From Desulfobacteraceae bacterium (lineage in GTDB: Bacteria; Desulfobacterota; DSM-4660; Desulfatiglandales; Desulfatiglandaceae): a DNA stretch of 17,780 bases. Under the pieces are notes generated by a model. It did no database searches, was not told where the DNA came from, and worked only from the letters and a program-made list of their open reading frames with translations. Of the stretch, positions 1-6,382 are shown piece by piece. How positions within the stretch are numbered: position 1 is the stretch's first letter; every line of letters begins with the position of its first letter. The DNA is taken from NCBI GenBank assembly GCA_013203065.1, contig JABMQV010000214.1, positions 1 through 17,780 of the forward strand. The letters are read 5' to 3'. A program made the translations under genes and the position numbers.

Positions 1-111
1 GCCCGGAAATGAAGCTGCCTGTTTCCTGAAGGTGTTTTCTTGGATTTATTGAACTGAGTCCAGGAAAGGCAAAATGGAAGACAGGTAAACAGGGAAATCA
101 TAAGGAGGTGA

Positions 112-810
112 CTATATTCCGAGATACTGGGCCTTCACCTCTTCGTTTTCCCAGAGTTCTTTTGGGGTTGATGAATGAACAACCATTCCTTTGCCAAGGA
201 CATGGACGTAGTCGCAGACCTCAATTGCAAAGGGCAGGTTTTGTTCCACGAGCATGATGGATAACCCGTCTTCCTTAAGCTGCAGAATGGATTGACCGAT
301 GGCCTGGACCAATAGAGGTGCCAGGCCTTCACTCGGTTCATCCATGAGGAGTAATTCGGGATTTGTCATGAGGGCTCTCGCGATGGCCAACATTTGCTGT
401 TCTCCGCCACTTAGTTGGTCACCCCTGTTGTTGCTGCGCGCTTTGAGGACAGGAAAGGTGGCGTAAATCTTCTCTTCGTCCCACAGACCGCTTTCCTGAT
501 CCCGTGCCCCCACATTAAGGTTTTCAAGCACGCTCAAAGAGGGAAATATCCGCCTCCCCTGAGGCACGAGTCCCAGGCTCATTCTTACGATCTTGTAGGA
601 AGGCATATGGGTGATATCGACACCTTTTAGTAAGATCTGACCTTGACGAGGCGGCGTAAAGCCCACAACAGATCGTATAAGGGTTGTTTTTCCCATCCCG
701 TTTCTGCCGAGAATACCGATGATACTTCCCTTTTCAACTTGAATGGAGATCCCCTGAAGGACGTAACTCTCTCCATAATAGGTGTGGATATCGATTATTT
801 CCAGCATCAT
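112..810 (-). CDS. livF: HAAT/branched-chain amino acid-type ABC transporter ATPase LivF
   Basis: This is the second ATPase subunit of a HAAT importer; it hydrolyses ATP at the cytoplasmic face to drive uptake through LivH/LivM. The 232-residue length is normal for LivF. Visible motifs are Walker A at residues 35-43 (GRNGMGKTT), the signature LSGGEQQ at 133-139, Walker B with D157-E158-P159, and the family-typical switch VEQN with Q190 where most ABC ATPases have His. The start overlaps the livG stop by four bases (ATGA), which indicates translational coupling; two ATG codons in a row make the exact first residue uncertain by one. It is the last gene of the livHMKGF operon, and no clear terminator follows in the 111 bases to the window edge. 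Substrate class (amino acid, amide, aromatic or other carboxylate) cannot be told from this subunit. Confidence 0.95.
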   Translation of the reverse strand: MMLEIIDIHTYYGESYVLQGISIQVEKGSIIGILGRNGMGKTTLIRSVVGFTPPRQGQILLKGVDITHMPSYKIVRMSLGLVPQGRRIFPSLSVLENLNVGARDQESGLWDEEKIYATFPVLKARSNNRGDQLSGGEQQMLAIARALMTNPELLLMDEPSEGLAPLLVQAIGQSILQLKEDGLSIMLVEQNLPFAIEVCDYVHVLGKGMVVHSSTPKELWENEEVKAQYLGI

Positions 811-1556
811 CGTTCGGTTCCCAAATATATCTCCTGCACGGTTCTGTTTGCCTTGATGTCCTTTTTGTTGCCCGATGCGACCAGTTTCCCTAACTGAAGG
901 ACCGTTATGTTCTCGGTCAGTTCAAAGGCCACGTCCATGTCGTGTTCGATGAGCAGGATAGTGATATCAGGGCTAAGTTTTTTCAAGATGGATGTGAATG
1001 TAAGGGTTTCGGCTCGGGATAATCCCGCTGTTGGTTCATCCAAGAGTAACAAACGGGGGTTTTCAATAAGGGCCAGGCACACCTCGATCTGGCGCTGGTC
1101 ACCATAGGAGAGGTTATTGACGATGATGTCTCGTTTGTCCAACATGTCAAAGTCTTCTAAAATACTCTCTGCTTTATCATAGAGGAATTTATAGGACGAA
1201 ATGGGTCGATACATGACATATTTTGTGCGTTCAAGCCCTTGCGCGGCCAAAAGGACGTTCTGGAGGACCGTGAGTTTTGGGAACAGGTTGTTGATCTGAA
1301 ATGTCCTTGATAGTCCCAGGGCAATCCTCTTATGTGTGGGGAGCCGGGTCATGTCTTGTCCGAAATGGATGACCCGGCCCTCTGTGGGCGACAGATCGCC
1401 ACAGATAAGATTAAAGAGGGTCGTTTTCCCGGCACCATTTGGTCCGATGATGCCATGCCTTTCCCCGGCCTTTATTTCAAGGCTCACGTGATCGACTGCC
1501 ATCAGTCCGCCAAACTCCTTTGTGAGGCCCTCAAGGACCAGACAAGGCGTATCCAC
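807..1556 (-). CDS. livG: HAAT/branched-chain amino acid-type ABC transporter ATPase LivG
   Basis: First ATPase subunit of the left HAAT importer, pairing with LivF. I chose the GTG at 1554-1556: a GGGAGG ribosome site (1563-1568) sits six bases upstream, and the product then begins directly at the family-typical LEGLTKEFGG segment and has 249 residues, like the second LivG in this window (248). The frame is open further, to a GTG at 1601 next to the livK stop, but those 15 extra residues are not family-like. Motifs: Walker A at residues 38-46 (GPNGAGKTT), LivG-type signature LSYGDQR instead of LSGGQ, Walker B LLLLDEPTAG, and switch His in IEHDMD. It lies 45 bases after livK and overlaps livF by four bases. 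LivG family membership is secure; the start choice is inference from the ribosome site. Confidence 0.94.
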   Translation of the reverse strand: MDTPCLVLEGLTKEFGGLMAVDHVSLEIKAGERHGIIGPNGAGKTTLFNLICGDLSPTEGRVIHFGQDMTRLPTHKRIALGLSRTFQINNLFPKLTVLQNVLLAAQGLERTKYVMYRPISSYKFLYDKAESILEDFDMLDKRDIIVNNLSYGDQRQIEVCLALIENPRLLLLDEPTAGLSRAETLTFTSILKKLSPDITILLIEHDMDVAFELTENITVLQLGKLVASGNKKDIKANRTVQEIYLGTER

Positions 1557-1601
1557 CCATTTCCTCCCGTGTTTATTAGTGAAGGGTTGTTTCCGCCGCA
1601 C

Positions 1602-2843
1602 CTACTTCTTCAACGGTGGATAGTTCCTCGAATAGAGGGGTTCCTTCAAATACTGATCCACATCATAGGTCCAGAATTGGGAGACCTTCGGATAGGTCTT
1701 GATGACACTATTCTGGAGTTCTCCCCCAACCCTTTCCACCTTTCGGATGTAGATATTCTGGATGGGGTTGCCAAACTTGTCGAGTTGAATGGGACCCCGG
1801 GGGGCCTTGGTCATTTTGAGATTTTTCAAAGCGGCCAGGAACTTCTCACGGTCCTCAACATCCCCATCGATCGCCTTGGCGGCCTCAATAATCCACATCC
1901 CTCCGGTGTACGGCCCCTCGCCATAGTAGGAGGCTATTTTTCCCGCCTGAGCCTCAAAGCCCTTTCCAAACTTCTTGTTCACCGGCGTGTCTAAGGCCCC
2001 GCTGTAGTGAAGGGTGGTTATTGTGCCTATGGCCTCATCTCCCATTGAGGGAAGAACGCTTTCATCCGTGGTCGTTCCACCACCGAGAAGGAGCATCTTA
2101 TCTTTTAGCCCATATTCTTTGAACTGTTTCACGAATTGCAGTGCCCCGGCACCAAAAAAGAGTCCAAAGACGGCATCAGCGTCCTTATCGATTTGCCCTA
2201 AGTAAGGTCCGTAATCCAGGGTGCCCACAGGGGTCCATAGTTTTTGTATGATTTTCCCGCCTGAATCTTCAAAGGTTCTCTGAAAGCCCCCGACGACTTC
2301 CCAACCAAAGGCATAGTCGTAGCCTATGGTAACAATCTTCTTCAGTCCGAGTTCCTTTGCCGCGTAGACCCCGAATGGATGAGAAGGCTGGCTGCTGGAC
2401 CATCCTGTGCGAACGACCCACTTGGTCGGTTTCCTTTGGGTAAGGTCGTCAGAGGCCATAATGGCATAGATCGCGGGGATCTTTTTCTGGTTGGCATAGG
2501 GCATAAGGGCATAGCCCGTTGAAGCCAGAAGTCCGCCGATGAGGACATGGACACCATCTCTTTCCACCAATTTTCTTATCTTTGTCATGGCGACGGCGGG
2601 CTTGGCCTCCGTGTCCTCGGAAATCAGCTCAATCTTTCTTCCGGCAACTTGCCACCCCTGATCCTCGAGAGCCACTTTTATACCCGCGAGCATATCCTTT
2701 CCCACCTGCGCTGCATGGCCGCTTAGCGGTGCGAAGAAACCGATCTTTATCGGACCTTTGCCCTTTGCCAAAGACGATGCGGGCATTGCTGCGATGCCAA
2801 TTATCAGACCTATGAAAATGGAAAACAAAAAGGCTTTTTTCAT
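1602..2843 (-). CDS. HAAT ABC transporter periplasmic substrate-binding protein (LivK-like), Sec-exported
   Basis: A 413-residue type I periplasmic binding protein (Peripla_BP_6 family) that captures the substrate and delivers it to LivHM. The N-terminus is a classical Sec signal: KK, a hydrophobic core to about residue 20, then ASSLA before the mature KGKGPIKIG start, with no lipobox Cys. The mature part opens with the family hallmark IKIGFFAPLSGHAA, followed by the DTEAKPAVAMTKIRKLVERDGV region. The start ATG is preceded by AAAGGAGG at good spacing. Unusually, the gene sits third, between livM and livG, giving order H-M-K-G-F. The family binds branched amino acids, amides, urea, aromatic acids and other carboxylates, so the ligand is open. 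The adjacent catabolic genes suggest an organic acid, which is inference only. Confidence 0.92.
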   Translation of the reverse strand: MKKAFLFSIFIGLIIGIAAMPASSLAKGKGPIKIGFFAPLSGHAAQVGKDMLAGIKVALEDQGWQVAGRKIELISEDTEAKPAVAMTKIRKLVERDGVHVLIGGLLASTGYALMPYANQKKIPAIYAIMASDDLTQRKPTKWVVRTGWSSSQPSHPFGVYAAKELGLKKIVTIGYDYAFGWEVVGGFQRTFEDSGGKIIQKLWTPVGTLDYGPYLGQIDKDADAVFGLFFGAGALQFVKQFKEYGLKDKMLLLGGGTTTDESVLPSMGDEAIGTITTLHYSGALDTPVNKKFGKGFEAQAGKIASYYGEGPYTGGMWIIEAAKAIDGDVEDREKFLAALKNLKMTKAPRGPIQLDKFGNPIQNIYIRKVERVGGELQNSVIKTYPKVSQFWTYDVDQYLKEPLYSRNYPPLKK

Positions 2844-2902
2844 GATTTTTCCTCCTTTCGGATCTGTCGTTTAAGCATTGATTGTTGGATTTCTTCCATA
2901 CA

Positions 2903-3865
2903 CTATGTCCCCTTCTTATCCCCTCCTTTCATAAATCGTTGTACCAATTCGGCCAGGCCCCCGGGGGCGTACATGATGATCAGTATATAAATCGCTCCTA
3001 TGATCAAGAGCCATCTATGGGTATAGGCGCTAATAAAATTCTTCAGAAAGACGATAAGCCCGGCCCCTACCGCGGGGCCGGCCAGTGTACCGGCTCCCCC
3101 AAGGATGACCATAAGAAATACCTCGAATGATGAGGTCAGCTCGGCATCCATGGGGCTCACAAAGCCGTTGTAATAGGCCCAAAGGATCCCCGATACCCCG
3201 CTGAAGGCCCCGGCCACCACATAGACCAGATATTTTTGCAGCCATGTATTGTAACCGAGGTTCCGCATGCGTGATGCGCTTTCCCGGACCCCCAAAAGGC
3301 TTTGCCCAAAGGGGGAACGGATGAAAACATAAAGAAGAAGGAATGATATGAGAAAAACGAGGAGGACGGCGTAATAGAAAACGATCGGATCATCCAGGGA
3401 AACGGGAATCCCCAGTTCGGGTCTGGGAATTCCGGCAATGCCGTTATCACCTCCGGTCATGGTGACCCACCTGAAGGCAAGCCCCCAGATGACCATCCCA
3501 AGGGCGAGTGTGATCATGAGGAAATAGACGCCTACTGTATGTGCCACCAACAGACCGAATATGGCACCTATGACAATTGCTGCAAGGAGGGCACTACCGA
3601 CGCAACCCAGGAAACCAACTTGATATCGAGTGCTCAGTATGGCGACCACATAGGCTGACGCACCAAAAAAGGCGCAATGACCAAAGGAGGGAAGGCCGGT
3701 GTGCCCCATTAGGATATCAAGGCTCATGGCCAGCACCCCAAATATAAGCATTTGGGTGAGAATGGTTAACCAATAGGATGGGAGAAGTGGGGGGAGGATT
3801 ACCAAAAGGAAAAATGATGCTACAATCCCTGCTATCTTCAGCCTGAACCCAGTGATTGCCCCCAT
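2903..3865 (-). CDS. livM: HAAT ABC transporter permease LivM
   Basis: Inner-membrane permease of 320 residues, a normal LivM length, with about eight to ten hydrophobic segments. Family signs are the early GLPSFGHCAFFGASAY stretch, the TGGDNGIAGIP loop, and the cytoplasmic coupling segment SPFGQSLLGVRESASR that contacts the ATPase, followed by VLGGAGTLAGPAVGA near the end. It forms the pore with LivH. The gene starts 13 bases after livH ends and ends 59 bases before livK. A short purine run (AGGGG) lies ahead of the ATG, so translation probably depends on coupling to livH. Function as permease is secure; the substrate is unknown. Confidence 0.94.
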   Translation of the reverse strand: MGAITGFRLKIAGIVASFFLLVILPPLLPSYWLTILTQMLIFGVLAMSLDILMGHTGLPSFGHCAFFGASAYVVAILSTRYQVGFLGCVGSALLAAIVIGAIFGLLVAHTVGVYFLMITLALGMVIWGLAFRWVTMTGGDNGIAGIPRPELGIPVSLDDPIVFYYAVLLVFLISFLLLYVFIRSPFGQSLLGVRESASRMRNLGYNTWLQKYLVYVVAGAFSGVSGILWAYYNGFVSPMDAELTSSFEVFLMVILGGAGTLAGPAVGAGLIVFLKNFISAYTHRWLLIIGAIYILIIMYAPGGLAELVQRFMKGGDKKGT

Positions 3866-3878
3866 ATATCAAATTCCC

Positions 3879-4736
3879 CTAATTTGTTTTTATGCCGAAA
3901 AGGCCTGTTGGTCTAATGGCGAGTATGATGGCCATGGGAAGAAAGAGAGTGAAATAGGAAAAATCCGGGAGCAAGGCTTTCCCAAAGTTGTCGACCAACC
4001 CCACCAGGATACTCCCAACCGCTGCTCCTTTCAGGCTCCCCATGCCCCCTACGATCACCACAAGAAAAGCTATCGGTAAGACCTCAAAATCGGCTCCGGC
4101 ATAGACACCAAAAAAAGGGGCGGCAACGACACCGCCAATGGCAGCCAGAAGAGCCCCAAGACCAAACATGAGGGCTGAAACCAGAGGAACATTGATACCG
4201 ACACCTGTGGCCATCTCCTTGTCGTCCACCGTTGCCCGAAGCTGCGCCCCGAAGGAGGTCTTTTCATTGAACAGCCATAGCGCAATGGCGACCACGATCG
4301 AGAGCAGGATCACAAATAATCGATAAATAGGGAATACGACTTCGCCTAAGTGCATAGAGCCTTGAAGGAAGACCGGGGCGGGAAAGGAAAGCGGATCTCC
4401 TCCCCAGATCAAGAGCGCCAGGTCCCGGAAAATGAGAGCAAACCCCATGGTCATCAGAACCTGGGGGAAATGCTCCACATAGGTTCGCAGGAAGAACCGC
4501 TGCATCGCAATACCTATAATGCCTATGGAGATGCCACCGCCAAGGAGGGCCAGAAAATAGCTTCCCGTCACGTTGTAAACGGTCAGGCCAATATATCCAC
4601 CCAGCATATAGTAGGAACCGTGGGCGACGTTTACAATGTTCATCACCCCGAAAATCAGGGAAAGTCCGCTTGTCAGGAGAAAAAGGATAGCTGCAAAGGA
4701 AATGCCGCTGAGGGTTTGAACAATAAAAAAATCCAT
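3879..4736 (-). CDS. livH: HAAT ABC transporter permease LivH
   Basis: Inner-membrane permease of 285 residues partnering LivM. The LivH hallmark GVMNIVNVAHGSYYMLGGY lies in the N-terminal third, the coupling loop SFGAQLRATVDDKEMA about the middle, and the closing VGGMGSLKGAAVGS segment near the C-terminus. I took the ATG at 4734-4736, with an AAGAGGA ribosome site about seven bases upstream; the preceding codon is an in-frame GTG (4739) that could also serve. It is the first gene of the left transporter operon, with its own promoter candidate about 100 bases upstream. Confidence 0.94.
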   Translation of the reverse strand: MDFFIVQTLSGISFAAILFLLTSGLSLIFGVMNIVNVAHGSYYMLGGYIGLTVYNVTGSYFLALLGGGISIGIIGIAMQRFFLRTYVEHFPQVLMTMGFALIFRDLALLIWGGDPLSFPAPVFLQGSMHLGEVVFPIYRLFVILLSIVVAIALWLFNEKTSFGAQLRATVDDKEMATGVGINVPLVSALMFGLGALLAAIGGVVAAPFFGVYAGADFEVLPIAFLVVIVGGMGSLKGAAVGSILVGLVDNFGKALLPDFSYFTLFLPMAIILAIRPTGLFGIKTN

Positions 4737-4788
4737 CACTCATCCTCTTTTGGCTTGGGAAATCTTGCCCAGGACCGTTGCATCAGGA

Positions 4789-4803
4789 AGGCGATATGCG
4801 CCT
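4789..4803. repeat. Small inverted repeat in the livH leader
   Basis: AGGCG and CGCCT arms of five bases flank ATATG. It sits between the promoter candidate and livH and could be a leader hairpin or an operator half-site pair. A stem this short can arise by chance. Confidence 0.3.
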
Positions 4804-4835
4804 ATGGGCTTTTGATACCTAATCTGAAAATAATC

Positions 4836-4862
4836 TCTATATGTTAACCCCTTCTATGTCAA
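4836..4862 (-). promoter_or_regulatory. Sigma70-type promoter for the livHMKGF operon
   Basis: On the minus strand a perfect -35 hexamer TTGACA (4862-4857) is followed by TATAGA (4841-4836) at 15 bases or TAGAGA (4839-4834) at the ideal 17. It lies between the RdhA-like gene and livH, so the transporter can be transcribed on its own. The predicted leader is about 90 nt long and contains a small inverted repeat, AGGCG-ATATG-CGCCT, at 4789-4803. The hexamers are seen directly; activity is inferred. Confidence 0.6.
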
Positions 4863-4916
4863 GAGACCATTTGAGATTTGTTATCTGAGGGTCTATGAAC
4901 AGCTCAAGGACTGTCG

Positions 4917-6059
4917 TTAACTCCTTTTTATGCTCTTTTTTCGGCCATATACTACCTTGTCGGCCCAGACGAGCATCTTTCTGACAATCGTGGGGGAGTG
5001 GACAGCCATCCAGCGAACCAGGTTGTGATGGGGGGCCAGTGGCTTGTTCCAGGGGCAGACCGCGATGCATCGGCCGCCGCAGCTGAGCCATTTTTTTTTG
5101 TCCGCCGCCCAGAAGGTTAGGCAGCGGTCAGCCCGAACGTACCATTTCCTGAAACCAGGGTTGTTGAATAGTTGACTGGGAGGCGCCTCTGTGGGTGGTC
5201 CGAAGGGAATGGCATTGGCGGGACAATAGGTTGCGCAGCTCTCGCAGGCCATGCAGAACTCGTGTACGCCAAAGGAGATCGGCTTGTCTGCCGTTAGCGG
5301 CAAATCAGTTGTAACCGCCTTTAAGCGCATATTGATTCCGAACTCGGGAGACAGGACACGGCCGTTACGCGCGAACTCCCCGAGGCCGGCGTCTAACGCG
5401 ATGGGCACCATCAGCATCTCCGGGTTCCAATGAAGCGTTTCACGATACATTGCGTCATATCCCAACCCGCGAATGAAATCGGCCAGTTGGGTCGTAATGA
5501 ATTTGAGCCGTGAGTACACGTCACCCACAGATACCCAAGAAAAGTGAGAAGGGGCTGTTTCGTTGAGGCAGCGTAAATGATGAACAGCAACAACAATGAC
5601 GTATTTGTGTGGGATATCAATATCCCTGTACACCCACCTTTGGTCCAATTTGCTAATACGTACCAAACCGGCCCCAAACAATAGGGCCGCCTTTTTAATC
5701 AGTTGCGTTATCCTTGCCTTGTCGCTGATTTCTATCCGGCCCTCGGGAGGTGTAACCGGCAGGGGGACAGGAAGGTACTCTCTGCACAATCGCCAAGCCG
5801 CTGATCCCAGACTCTGACCAATGCGATCTCCGGGTTCCAGCTCGCTATAGGGTAGAGGGTCTGTCCAGGTATCATGTCCGGTACGGGCCCTAAATTGCGT
5901 GCGATACTCTTCCCCAAAAGGGTTATTCGGGTCCAGGGCCATGAACGCACTCTTCCGACGGTCAAACCGCTCTATGGGTGCTATGATGTACCTTTCGTAA
6001 GTTGGACGTTCTACTTCCTTGACCCCGAGAAGTCTGCGCAGCCTCTCTTGGGCACGCAA
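4917..6059 (-). CDS. Reductive dehalogenase-like (RdhA-like) corrinoid/iron-sulfur protein
   Basis: A 380-residue protein of the RdhA/QueG superfamily, expected to bind a corrinoid in a nitroreductase-like domain (about residues 80-260) and two 4Fe-4S clusters in a C-terminal ferredoxin part. RdhA-type signs are ALDAGLGEFARNGRVLSPE followed by TTDLPL and DKPISFG. Cluster 1 is C269-x2-C272-x2-C275-x3-C279-P. Cluster 2 is C313-x13-C327-x3-C331-x3-C335-PWN, one residue longer in the first short spacing than the usual C-x2-C-x3-C. The C-terminal tail ending near WADKVVYG also resembles RdhA rather than the tRNA enzyme QueG. There is no Tat signal, membrane segment or rdhB partner, so a cytoplasmic, catabolic or non-dehalogenating role is likely. 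The TTG start at 6059 has a poor ribosome site. GGAAAGGAG (6120-6128) sits six bases before in-frame ATT codons (6108-6113), so the protein may begin up to 18 residues earlier. Cys follows a nine-A tract at 5091-5099; the frame is intact. Confidence 0.82.
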   Translation of the reverse strand: MRAQERLRRLLGVKEVERPTYERYIIAPIERFDRRKSAFMALDPNNPFGEEYRTQFRARTGHDTWTDPLPYSELEPGDRIGQSLGSAAWRLCREYLPVPLPVTPPEGRIEISDKARITQLIKKAALLFGAGLVRISKLDQRWVYRDIDIPHKYVIVVAVHHLRCLNETAPSHFSWVSVGDVYSRLKFITTQLADFIRGLGYDAMYRETLHWNPEMLMVPIALDAGLGEFARNGRVLSPEFGINMRLKAVTTDLPLTADKPISFGVHEFCMACESCATYCPANAIPFGPPTEAPPSQLFNNPGFRKWYVRADRCLTFWAADKKKWLSCGGRCIAVCPWNKPLAPHHNLVRWMAVHSPTIVRKMLVWADKVVYGRKKSIKRS

Positions 6060-6183
6060 TTTCTTCTCATAGGGGAGAAGGGCCCTCTCCAGGCTGTTCA
6101 GATCCTTAATAATGGGTCTCTCCTTTCCCTCAACAGGATGCCTTTTTCACAGAAAAATGAGAAGAGTTATCCAAAAAATGCGG

Positions 6184-6196
6184 TGAGTAGTACTCA
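6184..6196. promoter_or_regulatory. Perfect palindrome, possible operator
   Basis: TGAGTA-G-TACTCA, six-base arms around one base, lies just downstream of the minus-strand -10 candidate, near its expected transcription start. That position would suit a repressor site for the RdhA-like gene. The regulator is unknown. Confidence 0.4.
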
Positions 6197-6197
6197 A

Positions 6198-6225
6198 GCT
6201 ATCGGTAAGTCCGCGTGTTTGTCAA
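6198..6225 (-). promoter_or_regulatory. Promoter candidate for the RdhA-like gene
   Basis: On the minus strand, TTGACA (6225-6220) is followed after 16 bases by GATAGC (6203-6198). The -35 is perfect, but the -10 is weak, which would fit an activated or tightly controlled promoter. It reads toward the RdhA-like gene. Confidence 0.35.
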
Positions 6226-6252
6226 GGTGAAGGGCTACGCATCGGCCATCAA

Positions 6253-6281
6253 TTGACAAAAGGGCTTAGAGAGGATAGAAA
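6253..6281 (+). promoter_or_regulatory. Sigma70-type promoter for the AOR operon
   Basis: TTGACA (6253-6258), exactly 17 bases, then TAGAAA (6276-6281). An inverted repeat GATAG-AAAC-CTATC (6274-6287) covers the -10 and the expected start point, a classical place for an operator. The leader to the GTG start at 6383 would be about 95 nt. Confidence 0.6.
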
Positions 6282-6382
6282 CCTATCTCGATGTTCCAAA
6301 CTTATTATGGAGCAGGAGAATGAATTATGAGTTTATCCGAAGAAATCAGGGAAACGATCTGCTTTTGGCAAAGGAGGCGCTC

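Larger units (their letters stand above)
6060..6382. promoter_or_regulatory. Divergent control region between the RdhA-like gene and the AOR operon
   Basis: About 320 bases separate the two divergent coding starts as I assign them; no further gene is visible. It holds two outward-facing promoter candidates whose -35 boxes are about 27 bases apart, a 13-base palindrome on the minus-strand side (6184-6196) and a shorter inverted repeat over the plus-strand -10 region (6274-6287). The arrangement suggests shared control of the RdhA-like gene and the AOR operon by one or two regulators that are not encoded in this window. Confidence 0.5.

Noticed and set aside
102..110. AAGGAGGTG on the plus strand near the left end
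   Set aside because: No start codon at proper spacing and no plus-strand gene follows; probably chance.
1332..1994. 220-codon plus-strand frame across livG and livK
   Set aside because: Lies antisense across two real genes and their junction; product has no recognisable domain.
5091..5099. Nine-A tract (minus strand) just before the second cluster of the RdhA-like gene, as a frameshift or slippage site
   Set aside because: Family motifs continue in the same frame on both sides, so no shift is needed; it is only a possible sequencing or slippage hot spot.
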